From Moorena sp. SIO3H5 (GTDB lineage: Bacteria; Cyanobacteriota; Cyanobacteriia; Cyanobacteriales; Coleofasciculaceae): DNA of 33,651 nt. Within the stretch, counting starts at the first letter, position 1; the number at the start of each line of letters is the position of its first letter. The DNA lies in contig NZ_JAAHHS010000010.1 in the NCBI RefSeq assembly GCF_010692395.1, positions 28,878 to 62,528 on the forward strand, given 5' to 3'. A model generated the notes under the pieces. That model saw only the letters and a list, made by a program, of their open reading frames with translations. It made no database searches and was not told the DNA's origin. The translations under genes were made by a program, and so were the position numbers. This document shows positions 1 to 7,655 of the stretch, in pieces.

Positions 1-752
1 CATCGACTACCAGGTAAAAACAAATTACAACACTCCCCAGAGGTTATTTTGGGGTAAATGGTGTGGGATTTGCTCGCTTTAAATCAGTATCGATAAGCAC
101 TCAAGGAAATTATCACACTTAGCGACAAGTCGCAAGGTTTCGCGCCTTAAAAACTGAATAACCGTGAGGGTGATTGATGGATTTCTGTTCCTGTCATTAT
201 AATTTCATACTTATCCCCAAAACGGTTTGTTTATATAAATACACTATCCAGAGTCTAAACTTGCTTTATTAAAGCCAATTAATTTTGTTGTGCCTTCTCA
301 AGACAATAGCAAATTTTAATCAATTTTTTTATTTTTTATTGTAATGACAATAAAAAACTATAAGCAATATTTTTTATGAATAATAATGGTAAATTTATTG
401 TTGTAATTATGATTTATAATAAAGTTACCTATGACCTACTTACTATTATAGTTAATATAGACTGTGTATAAAGCAATTTTTAACAACTGATATCTTCCTG
501 TCTTTTATATCCTCCCTAGCACCCTTTGAAACAGCTCTGCATTTTTAAAGAAGACGCAAGGGGGTTACTCAGGCAGAGGGATTTAGGGGAATCATAATTT
601 TTTGATAAACAATCTATTAGCAACAACCCCGATACTTCTGTAACTGCTACAGGACATGGTTGATTGCTCTTATTCACAAGGGTTTTTCTTTATAGTAAGT
701 TGTATTCACCAAAAGCTATAGTAAAAGAACTGGCTTCAACGCCTACTAAACT
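1..752. other. AT-rich intergenic region, no gene seen
   Basis: No open frame of useful length was found on either strand. The first 60-110 bases have two short open frames that stop at about 57 and 109, so the tail of a gene beginning left of the window cannot be excluded. The rest is very AT-rich, with runs of T and A near 310-430. No convincing promoter was assigned for the kinase gene that follows. Confidence 0.4.
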
Positions 753-2270
753 ATGCTAGAATCTGGGAAAGTCCTCCAAAATCGCTATTACCTCCAGCAG
801 CAGCTGAATGATAATCCAGTGCGCCAGACTTGGCTAGCACAGGATTCCGAATCTGACACGCAAGTCGTAGTCAAGCTTTTGGCTTTAGGTGGTCCCGTAC
901 AATGGGACGATTTGAAACTATTTGAGCGGGAAGCCCAAGTTCTCAAACAACTGGATCATCCTCGGATTCCCAAGTATCGGGATTATTTTTCCCTCGATGA
1001 AAGTATCCTGTGGTTTGGACTGGTTCAGGAGTATATTCCTGGTCTATCCCTGAAACAGCAACAGTCCCAAGGGTTTAGATTCTCTCAGCAGCAGGTAAAT
1101 ACTATCGCAGCTGATATTTTAGAAATTCTTCAGTACTTACATCAGCTCAACCCCCCAGTCTTACACCGAGATATCAAGCCAAGCAATCTAATTTGGGGTG
1201 AGGACGAGCAGGTATATTTAATCGATTTTGGAGCAGTGCAGGCTAAACCAAATACTGCGGGTGCCACATTTACAGTGGTGGGAACCTATGGTTATACTCC
1301 CATGGAACAGTTCGGGGGTCAAGCTGTGCCTGCTTCTGATTTGTATGCCTTAGGGGTGACCTTGATTGAACTGCTCACTGGAGTGGCACCTGCTGAGTTA
1401 CCTCAGGAAAATTTGCGGATTCAATTTCGTCAACTACTCGGTTCTACTGTTGAGCCTGGCTTGGTGACCTGGCTAGAGAAAATTACAGAACCAGCTGTGG
1501 AGCGCCGCTTTAGTGATGCTAAACAAGCTACTGAAGCGCTATACACTAACCCAGTGGTTCCATCAAACAACACTCCCCCAACTGGTCTGCCAGACACTGT
1601 TGTCCGTATCCATAAATCAGCAGAACAACTGATCATTGATATCCCCTCCCACTGGGAAATGATAGTGATGAAACCCCTCAAACATGCCCTAAAACGAGCT
1701 AGAGGGGTGGTAAAGGGCGTATTTTCTTACTCACTACAGCGCTTCAAGACCTTAGAAAAGTCTAGGCAACGCCGGTTATTAGTTGGTCTTGGTTTGGGAG
1801 TAGTTGTCGCAATTTTACTGGATTTATTTAAGCACCTTATTCTTCAAATATTAGTAATTTTATTAGCAATTCCAGTATCATTACTGCCTTTAGCTATCCC
1901 TATTTTTTTAGTGATGTGGATAACATCATTAAACTCAGAAAAAGACTTTTCTGAGGCAGTTCGTATTTGTTTTGATAACAAAAAATTTGAAATTACTAAG
2001 GCATCCTTGAGCCGCAAAAAATGGGATCGAGGAGAAAACTCACAAATTAAAGAAGTTTATATTACTGCCTATCGGGATGCACAAGGTAGATACCATCGGG
2101 GGATTGCGATCACTACTCAGGTAGAAAGACCATCACCCTTTGGTCAAAAATCCCAAACCTACATCTTTGGCGAACAATTACCAGAAGCTGAATTAAATTG
2201 GTTAGCTGAAGAAATCCGAGCTTGGTTAGATATCAAATCTAGTGATTCATCACCAAATGCAGAAGGTTGA
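753..2270 (+). CDS. Membrane-anchored Ser/Thr protein kinase (Hanks type)
   Basis: This 505-aa protein has an N-terminal eukaryotic-type kinase domain at about residues 10-270. Visible motifs are the VVVKLL lysine (K41), a probable helix-C glutamate (E60), the catalytic loop HRDIKPSNLIW (138-148), the DFG aspartate (158-160) and an activation segment ending GTYGYTPMEQ. The glycine-rich loop is degenerate: the segment near residues 17-27 lacks GxGxxG. A hydrophobic stretch at about 341-393 probably forms two membrane segments. The C-terminal ~110 residues form a soluble domain I do not recognise. The architecture is common among cyanobacterial kinases; the substrate is unknown. The gene stands alone, and a heptamer array begins three bases after its stop codon. 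No clear ribosome-binding site precedes the ATG. Confidence 0.9.
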   Translation: MLESGKVLQNRYYLQQQLNDNPVRQTWLAQDSESDTQVVVKLLALGGPVQWDDLKLFEREAQVLKQLDHPRIPKYRDYFSLDESILWFGLVQEYIPGLSLKQQQSQGFRFSQQQVNTIAADILEILQYLHQLNPPVLHRDIKPSNLIWGEDEQVYLIDFGAVQAKPNTAGATFTVVGTYGYTPMEQFGGQAVPASDLYALGVTLIELLTGVAPAELPQENLRIQFRQLLGSTVEPGLVTWLEKITEPAVERRFSDAKQATEALYTNPVVPSNNTPPTGLPDTVVRIHKSAEQLIIDIPSHWEMIVMKPLKHALKRARGVVKGVFSYSLQRFKTLEKSRQRRLLVGLGLGVVVAILLDLFKHLILQILVILLAIPVSLLPLAIPIFLVMWITSLNSEKDFSEAVRICFDNKKFEITKASLSRKKWDRGENSQIKEVYITAYRDAQGRYHRGIAITTQVERPSPFGQKSQTYIFGEQLPEAELNWLAEEIRAWLDIKSSDSSPNAEG

Positions 2271-2273
2271 AAG

Positions 2274-2357
2274 TTAAAGGTTAAAGGTTAAAGGTTAAAG
2301 GTTAAAGGTTAAAGGTTAAAGGTTAAAGGTTAAAGGTTAAAGGTTAAAGGTTAAAGG
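2274..2357. repeat. Heptanucleotide tandem repeat (TTAAAGG)x12
   Basis: Twelve perfect copies of TTAAAGG run without interruption from three bases after the kinase stop codon, followed by degenerate copies (TTGAAAG). Short tandemly repeated heptamers (STRR) are known from cyanobacteria. Copy number is probably variable by replication slippage. Confidence 0.97.
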
Positions 2358-2364
2358 TTGAAAG

Positions 2365-2400
2365 TTGTTCGCGTAGCGTGGCCTACGGCCTTAAGGCCAA
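2365..2400. repeat. Short palindromic dispersed repeat (GCGTAGCGTGGCC family)
   Basis: The sequence GTTCGCGTAGCGTGGCC is followed by the palindromes GGCCTACGGCC and GGCCTTAAGGCC. Related pieces appear near 2648-2690, 5370-5400 (inside a coding region), 25221-25274, 26009-26042 and 32195-32340, so this is a dispersed family. It lies between heptamer repeats. Together with them it fills the non-coding stretch 2271-2470; I see no gene there. Confidence 0.75.
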
Positions 2401-2472
2401 TGTTAAAGGTTGAAGGCAAAATTAAAAACCAATTAATAGCGAAATTCAGGAATTCAGAATTCAGGACTCAGC

Positions 2473-2655
2473 TCATTGATGACATAAAAAATGTGAGAGG
2501 TAGGGAACAATAGCGTGCTTTTCCTGAGAGGGAATATTTTGCATCACCTCCACGTGGGCAATGGGATTGAGTACATCGGATACCTGTTCATGAGTATGTT
2601 CAATTAAATAGCGACGACTAGAGACAGGTTTGCCTAGGAAACCACCATTGGCCAC
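2473..2655 (-). pseudogene. Possible gene remnant or small hypothetical protein
   Basis: This open frame of about 60 codons can only begin at a GTG that lies inside a dispersed repeat (CTAGCGTGGCCAAT), which suggests the 5' part of an older gene was replaced by the repeat. The product is polar with several His residues (for example EHTHEQVSDVLNPIAHVEV) and has no signal peptide or membrane segment. I do not recognise the family. It may equally be a chance frame. No ribosome-binding site is evident. It lies upstream of nothing on its strand and 46 bases from the end of the acetyltransferase gene. Confidence 0.3.
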
Positions 2656-2701
2656 GCTAGGCCAACAACCTTAACTTTTGGCCAAGCTACTTAAGGTGCC
2701 T

Positions 2702-3211
2702 TCATCCTTCATCCTTTGGTTGGTAGATCATGATGGATAGAGGAATACGGAATACTGTAGTGGCTAGTTTGGACAAGCCAAACTTAAATTTAAGGGATTT
2801 TGGTAAGTCTTGCCAGGATACTGACACAAAACCGAAACGGTTGTAAAATGGCGTCAGCCAACCCATACATTCGAGATAAAGAGGCTGAGTTGCCTCTTTG
2901 ATGAGATTTTCCATTAGATAACTCCCCAAGCCCTGATTGCGCCACTTAGGTGCCACAACCAAACTCCCCAATTCTTGGGCATCGGGAAACTTGCGCAATT
3001 GTCCACAAGCCACCACACGCCCCTCAAATTCAATCACCCGAAACTGGGTCCAACGTAACTGGGTAGGCTCTAGTTTAGCAATCAGAATTAATTTAAGAAT
3101 TGCCCAGGTATCCTTGGCACAGGCAGGGCGGAAAATACATCCTGGTGGTAACGATAGAGATGGTTTAGTCATCAGCTGCTGTAAATTGAATTTTTGTTCA
3201 TGGTTGACCAT
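2702..3211 (-). CDS. GNAT family N-acetyltransferase
   Basis: The protein of about 169 aa shows the GNAT fold. The acetyl-CoA-binding motif A is the segment LGSLVVAPKWRNQGLGSYLM (V/I-x-P-x-W-R-x-x-G-x-G), preceded by the strand VVACGQLRKF and followed by YNRFGFVSV, the usual motif B region. It would transfer an acetyl group from acetyl-CoA to an amine; the acceptor is unknown. Start choice is uncertain. The longest frame begins at a TTG just outside the ATG at 3209-3211, and both fall in a degenerate heptamer repeat. An ATG at 3170-3172, giving MTKPSLSLPPG, fits the domain boundary and may be the native start. The gene is divergent from the CPXCG gene. Confidence 0.85.
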   Translation of the reverse strand: MVNHEQKFNLQQLMTKPSLSLPPGCIFRPACAKDTWAILKLILIAKLEPTQLRWTQFRVIEFEGRVVACGQLRKFPDAQELGSLVVAPKWRNQGLGSYLMENLIKEATQPLYLECMGWLTPFYNRFGFVSVSWQDLPKSLKFKFGLSKLATTVFRIPLSIMIYQPKDEG

Positions 3212-3242
3212 CAACCGTCAACCCTCAATCGTCAACCATCAA
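3208..3242. repeat. Degenerate heptamer tandem repeat (CCRTCAA-like) x5
   Basis: Five consecutive 7-base units read CCATCAA, CCGTCAA, CCCTCAA, TCGTCAA, CCATCAA. The array overlaps the upstream start candidates of the acetyltransferase gene on the minus strand, so it may have extended or displaced that gene's 5' end. Confidence 0.8.
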
Positions 3243-3393
3243 ACCTGAACAACAAACCAGTCAAAAACAAAGCACTCCACAACAGACCGTCAGTCTGTAA
3301 ATTTATCAGTTACCGATTTCATAGGTCAGTTGTGATCTCTGTCAGCCCTGACCCAATACAATTATTGCTACACTCAAAGAAAATTGTGAGTGA

Positions 3394-3582
3394 ATGCAAG
3401 ATACTGCTCAATATTCCTGTGCCTATTGTGGTGAAACCATTTTGACCTTTGTAGATCTAAGCGCTGGTGAACAGCAATCCTATATCGAAGATTGTCAAGT
3501 GTGCTGTCGTCCAAACATTTTGTATGTAAGGGTGGATCAAGAAACTCTCGATATTGAGATTGACAGCGATTATGATGGCTAA
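3394..3582 (+). CDS. CPXCG motif-containing cysteine-rich small protein
   Basis: This 62-aa acidic protein has two Cys pairs, CAYCG near residues 9-13 and CQVCC near 34-38, with the second followed by RPN. This is the layout of the small CPXCG zinc-ribbon-like family found in many bacteria; the first pair here reads CAYCG rather than CPYCG. The C-terminus is rich in Asp and Glu (IEIDSDYDG). The four cysteines probably bind one zinc ion. The cellular role of the family is not established. The gene stands alone, 139 bases before the VIT/VWA gene. Confidence 0.85.
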   Translation: MQDTAQYSCAYCGETILTFVDLSAGEQQSYIEDCQVCCRPNILYVRVDQETLDIEIDSDYDG

Positions 3583-3721
3583 CTAAAAAGCAGATTGAGC
3601 CAAGTTCACTCTTGGTAAGGATTTATCATTACATTTGTGGCTAGCATGGTGCGTCTACCCAAGACCTTGCTACTGATAGGGACAGTAGCGAAGCTCACCC
3701 ATTTGCTCAATCTTAAGGTAA

Positions 3722-6625
3722 ATGCCCATGCCCACTCATGCACTATTATGCTCCAAGCAGTTGCTAGGGGGACTATACGTTAACGAAGAGGAGCAACATT
3801 CGGTATTTCCTCTCAAACATACAGACGTTTACGCCAAAATTACCGGTCACCTGTCACGGGTAGAGGTGACACAGACCTTTGATAATCCTTTCAGCGAACC
3901 CTTAGAAGCGGTCTATATATTTCCACTACCGGATCAAGCGGCGGTGGATGAGATGGAGATTAAATTAAGCGATCGCATAATTGAGGGCAATATCAAAAAA
4001 CGGGAAGACGCTCAAACTATCTACGAGGAAGCTTGCAGTCAGGGGCGGACTGCGGGACTCTTAGAGCAAGAACGGGATAATATTTTTACTCAATCTCTAG
4101 CTCACATTAAACCAGGGGAGCAAATTGAGGTAACCCTTCGCTATACCGATCAGCTACAGTTCCAGGGGGGTAATTATGAATTTGTCTTCCCAATGGTAGT
4201 TGGCCCCCGTTTCATCCCTGGTACTCCCATTGATGAGAGTGGGGATACTGACTTCGTTCCCGATGCTTCCCGGATCACTCCACCCTTGATTCCGCCAGAC
4301 ATTCGCTCAGGTCATGACATTGGAGTAACCGTCGAGATTGACGCTGGAGTAGCAATTACAGAGGTTTATTCTACCTCCCATCAGATTAACATTGAACAAC
4401 AGGGGCAAATCCTGCAGCTCAAACTGAGTCAGGAAGATACGATTCCCAACAAAGACCTGATTCTACGCTATGGGATTGCCAAGGAGCATACTCATACAAC
4501 AGTACTTACCCACGCAGATCAAAGGGGCAATCATTTTGCTGTGTATCTTATCCCCGCGTTGGACTATAGCACCGATGAGATTGTGCCAAAGGATGTGGTC
4601 TTCGTGATCGATACTTCTGGTTCTCAAATGGGGGATCCTCTGCTAAAGTCTCAGGAATTGATGCGTCGGTTTATTAATGGACTCAATCCCAAGGATACCT
4701 TTACCATTATTGATGTTTCAGATACTGCTACTCAGCTATCCACCAAACCCTTATCGAATACCCCCCAAAACTGTAGAAAGGCGATTAACTACATCAATCA
4801 ATTAAAAGCCAACGGTGGTACTTATTTACTCAAAGGTATTCGTAACTTGCTCAAGTTACCGGCTGCACCAGAGGGACGACTACGGAGTATTGTACTGCTA
4901 AGTGATGGCTACATTAGCAATGAGAATCAGGTACTAGCAGAAGTACAGCAACAGCTTAAACCTGGAAATCGCATCTATAGCTTTGGTGTCGGCAGTTCTC
5001 CGAACCGCTTTCTGCTCAATCGCTTAGCTGAAATTGGACGGGGAATAGCTAGAATCGTGCGTCAAGATGAACCAACTGAAGCAGTAGCGGAACAGTTTTT
5101 CCGTCAAATTAATAACCCAGTGCTAACCAATATTCACGTTACTTGGGAAGGCGCAGGGGAAGCGATAATTTATCCCAATCCCACTCCGGATCTATTTACC
5201 CAGCAGCCTTTGGTTATCTGTGGACGCATTTCTCCGATTCAAGAGTTCCAGGCAGAACAGTTGCAGGTTAGTAAGTTAAAGGTTAAAGGTTTGGAGAATA
5301 ACCTATCGGACTCGAAGGCTACAGGCCAACAACTTTCAACCAAACAACTTTCAACCTTAACCCCAAACCAACCTTGGCCAAAAGGCTACGCTACGCCAAC
5401 AACCCCTACTGGTACTCTCAGGATTACCGGTACTAGGGCGGATGGTAGTTACTACGAGACAAGATTTAACCTCAATTTTGATCAAGCCAACAATCCAGCC
5501 ATTGCCCAGCTGTGGGGTAGAGCAAGGATTAAACACCTGATGCAGCAAATGTTGAGCTGTGAAACTAAAGCTGGGGTAGAGGCAGTTACGGAAACAGCGT
5601 TGAGTTATCAACTATTGTGCCAGTACACCGCTTTTGTGGCTGTCAGTGATCAGGTAGCGGTTGCAGGAGAAAGCCACCTCATCTCCATGCAAGTACCAGT
5701 AACAATCCCAGAAGGAGTTAACTGGGAAGGCATGATCAAAAGTACTTTTGCTAGTGCAATTGAAGATAAACTCAGGCTACAGAAGTGGCGTTCAGGGTTG
5801 AGAGCAGGGGATAAGGAGAGCAGGAGACAAGCAGGAATTGACATCAATTCCAAATTATTGCCTGATGACCAGGGGACAAAGGCGACACGGAAGCACTCTA
5901 AGATCAACCGATCTTTACTGTTTTCCCTCTCTCCCTTGTCTTCTCCCAACGCCTGGTCTTCTCCTATGCCAAGGTCTGCCCTACCAATAAGTGAATATAG
6001 GAAATTGGGGGTTAAAACCAAAGCTTGGATTCAACAGTCAGAGTATAGGCAAAACAGGTACCAAGAATCTAAGCCAATTAATGATAATGATAATCCCTGT
6101 TATGGCCATCAGGCATCAGAAATTATCCCTCAGGATTATATTACTTCTAAGACACTTCAGAATAAAAAAAATCATAATGATAATCCCTGTTATAGCCATC
6201 AGACATCAAAAATTATCACTGAGGACTATTTAGCCAATCAATCACCAGATAACTTTGAATTGACCTTGGTCTGTCCTAGATTGATTCAAAAGGTGAAGTC
6301 AGAGATATTAAGCTCAGCGGCAATCAGCCATCACAGGTTACAGTTGGTCAGAGTTAAGGGATTAGATGAAATAGGGACAACTTGTTTAACCCAACATCTG
6401 CAACGGTTGAACCTACCCCTAGGGGTAGCTGGTGAAATTGTCTTCGAGTTCCTAGTGCGTAGAGGTCGCGTGATCAGGGTGATGTGGGATGAAGCAGCCT
6501 CTACCCTGACGGAATCCCAAATGATTGATTTGATTAAGCGATCGCTTTCTTGTTGGCGAGTTCCCGAAACCTCTGTCAAAAGCGTGTGTTTAACCTTACG
6601 AATTAACGAAGGTGCAACTCAATGA
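3722..6625 (+). CDS. VIT and von Willebrand A domain protein
   Basis: The 967-aa protein starts with a vault/inter-alpha-trypsin (VIT) domain at about 20-145 (VEVTQTFDNPFSEPLEAVYI, then FPLP). A VWA domain spans about 290-460 with the metal-site motif DTSGS at residues 297-301. The C-terminal segment, about 905-960 (GEIVFEFLVRRGRVIRV), resembles the TonB/AgmX-type C-terminal fold. It probably mediates protein-protein contacts at the cell surface or envelope, although no clear signal peptide is visible. Two parts look acquired: a repeat-derived insert near residues 518-561 and a 30-residue direct duplication near 788-836. A second ATG at 3728 is better spaced from AAGG (3715-3718) than the ATG at 3722. 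The stop lies 23 bases inside the convergent protease gene. Confidence 0.88.
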   Translation: MPMPTHALLCSKQLLGGLYVNEEEQHSVFPLKHTDVYAKITGHLSRVEVTQTFDNPFSEPLEAVYIFPLPDQAAVDEMEIKLSDRIIEGNIKKREDAQTIYEEACSQGRTAGLLEQERDNIFTQSLAHIKPGEQIEVTLRYTDQLQFQGGNYEFVFPMVVGPRFIPGTPIDESGDTDFVPDASRITPPLIPPDIRSGHDIGVTVEIDAGVAITEVYSTSHQINIEQQGQILQLKLSQEDTIPNKDLILRYGIAKEHTHTTVLTHADQRGNHFAVYLIPALDYSTDEIVPKDVVFVIDTSGSQMGDPLLKSQELMRRFINGLNPKDTFTIIDVSDTATQLSTKPLSNTPQNCRKAINYINQLKANGGTYLLKGIRNLLKLPAAPEGRLRSIVLLSDGYISNENQVLAEVQQQLKPGNRIYSFGVGSSPNRFLLNRLAEIGRGIARIVRQDEPTEAVAEQFFRQINNPVLTNIHVTWEGAGEAIIYPNPTPDLFTQQPLVICGRISPIQEFQAEQLQVSKLKVKGLENNLSDSKATGQQLSTKQLSTLTPNQPWPKGYATPTTPTGTLRITGTRADGSYYETRFNLNFDQANNPAIAQLWGRARIKHLMQQMLSCETKAGVEAVTETALSYQLLCQYTAFVAVSDQVAVAGESHLISMQVPVTIPEGVNWEGMIKSTFASAIEDKLRLQKWRSGLRAGDKESRRQAGIDINSKLLPDDQGTKATRKHSKINRSLLFSLSPLSSPNAWSSPMPRSALPISEYRKLGVKTKAWIQQSEYRQNRYQESKPINDNDNPCYGHQASEIIPQDYITSKTLQNKKNHNDNPCYSHQTSKIITEDYLANQSPDNFELTLVCPRLIQKVKSEILSSAAISHHRLQLVRVKGLDEIGTTCLTQHLQRLNLPLGVAGEIVFEFLVRRGRVIRVMWDEAASTLTESQMIDLIKRSLSCWRVPETSVKSVCLTLRINEGATQ
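5272..5403. repeat. Dispersed repeat inserted in frame within the VIT/VWA gene
   Basis: This stretch carries AAGGTTAAAGG heptamer-like units, two copies of CAACTTTCAACC-like sequence and GGCCAAAAGGCTACGCTACGCC. These are the same components, partly in inverted orientation, as the non-coding repeats at 2274-2412. It is translated without a stop as a low-complexity segment (for example GQQLSTKQLSTLTPNQPWPK) placed between GRISPIQEF and GTLRITGTRADG. Confidence 0.75.
6084..6229. repeat. In-frame direct duplication, 90-bp period
   Basis: A 56-base segment at 6084-6139 is repeated at 6174-6229 with few differences, 90 bases apart, so the reading frame is kept. It encodes two copies of a module beginning NDNPCYGHQASEII and NDNPCYSHQTSKII. 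The divergence between copies suggests the duplication is not brand new. Confidence 0.9.
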
Positions 6626-7139
6626 CATCTTGCTTAATCGTCAGATCATAATCTTGATAGAAATTGTGTCCTAGCAGTCCAATTGACAGGGATGGACTAA
6701 CAGCAACCAGTAGGTTGTTAGCCACAATACCTCCTGCGGCAGCGGAGCCCAAGCGACCCAGGGGTACATCGACTGTACCATTAGCTGTATCCATCGTGGC
6801 AGTTCCTTCTGGCTTCAATGCCAAAGCTTTTGCCATTTTTGGGGTAATTGTCACGACGGATGCTCCTGTATCAACCACCATTTCAAAGGTTCGTTTACCA
6901 TTAAAAGTCACATCAATTACAGGAGTGTTATAGACTCGGCGTTTGATCGGGATTGTAATCACGCCTGAACTGTTTTGTTTTGATATGCCACAAAGTTTGC
7001 CAAGGTCAATCAGATTGCCATTGGCATCCCGCATGAAACAGGGTAAATCGATTTGAGCGTTAGAAACAGCAGGAGTCATGGTGCTGGTTGTGATTACAAA
7101 TAATGTTGTTAATAGTTGGATTGGTAAATAGGGTTTCAC
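6603..7139 (-). CDS. Secreted retropepsin-like aspartic protease
   Basis: The 178-aa protein has a signal peptide in residues 1-29 (hydrophobic core LLTTLFVITT, cleavage after SNA). A clan AA protease domain has the catalytic motif VVDTGAS at 88-94 (Asp90). The second conserved region is GIVANNLLVAVSPSLSIGLL followed by GHNF. A single DTG per chain implies a retropepsin-like homodimer, as in the bacterial clan AA family. Two cysteines (residues 34 and 50) in the mature N-terminus could form a disulfide. It should act outside the cytoplasm; the substrate is unknown. Its 3' end overlaps the VIT/VWA gene by 23 bases in convergent orientation. Confidence 0.88.
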   Translation of the reverse strand: MKPYLPIQLLTTLFVITTSTMTPAVSNAQIDLPCFMRDANGNLIDLGKLCGISKQNSSGVITIPIKRRVYNTPVIDVTFNGKRTFEMVVDTGASVVTITPKMAKALALKPEGTATMDTANGTVDVPLGRLGSAAAGGIVANNLLVAVSPSLSIGLLGHNFYQDYDLTIKQDVIELHLR

Positions 7140-7374
7140 CTGATTTATATACTCCAGTATTTTTGATTAGTACAAACTTTTAGTAAAGATGAAGGATAAA
7201 GGCTGAATCGGTAATTATCGCCTAATCCTAGATTACCCAGGGAAACTATTAAACCGAAACTACTCTTAGATAGAGTTTATAGATAGAGTTTATAGCTAAT
7301 ACCGAATAAATAAACTAGCAGATAGGGAATCGTTGTTGGCTCCTTATCGGCAAAAGTTTGGGGAGTTATACTTA

Positions 7375-7470
7375 GAGCTTGCACAAATACAAAAAAACTT
7401 AATAAAGCAAGTGATAACAACTGAGAGCTTGCACCAGTACAAAAAAACTTAATAAAGGAAGTGATAACAA
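7375..7470. repeat. Two-copy tandem duplication, 50-bp period
   Basis: Two 46-base copies (7375-7420 and 7425-7470), each starting GAGCTTGCAC and ending GTGATAACAA, differ at only a few positions and are separated by four bases. They lie in the non-coding stretch 7140-7655 between two minus-strand genes. A 107-codon minus-strand frame across them has atypical composition and is not credible as a gene. Confidence 0.9.
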
Positions 7471-7530
7471 TCGATTTCAGTACTGAAATTGATGCAGGAA
7501 GGGAACAGGGGAGCCAGCGCCAGCTGCACA

Positions 7531-7584
7531 TTGAGCATCGGTCAGCAATCCCCACTGGGTTAGGGATTGCTGACCGATGCTCAA
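7531..7584. terminator. Perfect 22-bp stem hairpin downstream of the lipoprotein gene
   Basis: Arms 7531-7552 and 7563-7584 are exact reverse complements with a 10-base loop (CACTGGGTTA). The hairpin lies 72 bases past the stop of the minus-strand lipoprotein gene. It lacks a T-run, so a terminator role, an mRNA 3'-end stabiliser or a dispersed palindrome are all possible. Confidence 0.6.
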
Positions 7585-7655
7585 ACAGTTGAGCTAGCAA
7601 TGGGCTAACTGTCTATTGTGATAGTGCGATCGCACTCAAATGTTGCCACTATTGG

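Noticed and set aside
2274..2357. Possible CRISPR array
   Set aside because: The units are contiguous 7-base repeats with no spacers, and no cas genes are present in the window.
6084..6110. Fur-box-like AATGATAATGATAAT
   Set aside because: It lies within the coding region of the VIT/VWA gene, is explained by the in-frame duplication, and has no gene start nearby.
7277..7600. 107-codon minus-strand frame
   Set aside because: It runs through a tandem duplication and a hairpin and has no ribosome-binding site or recognisable domain.
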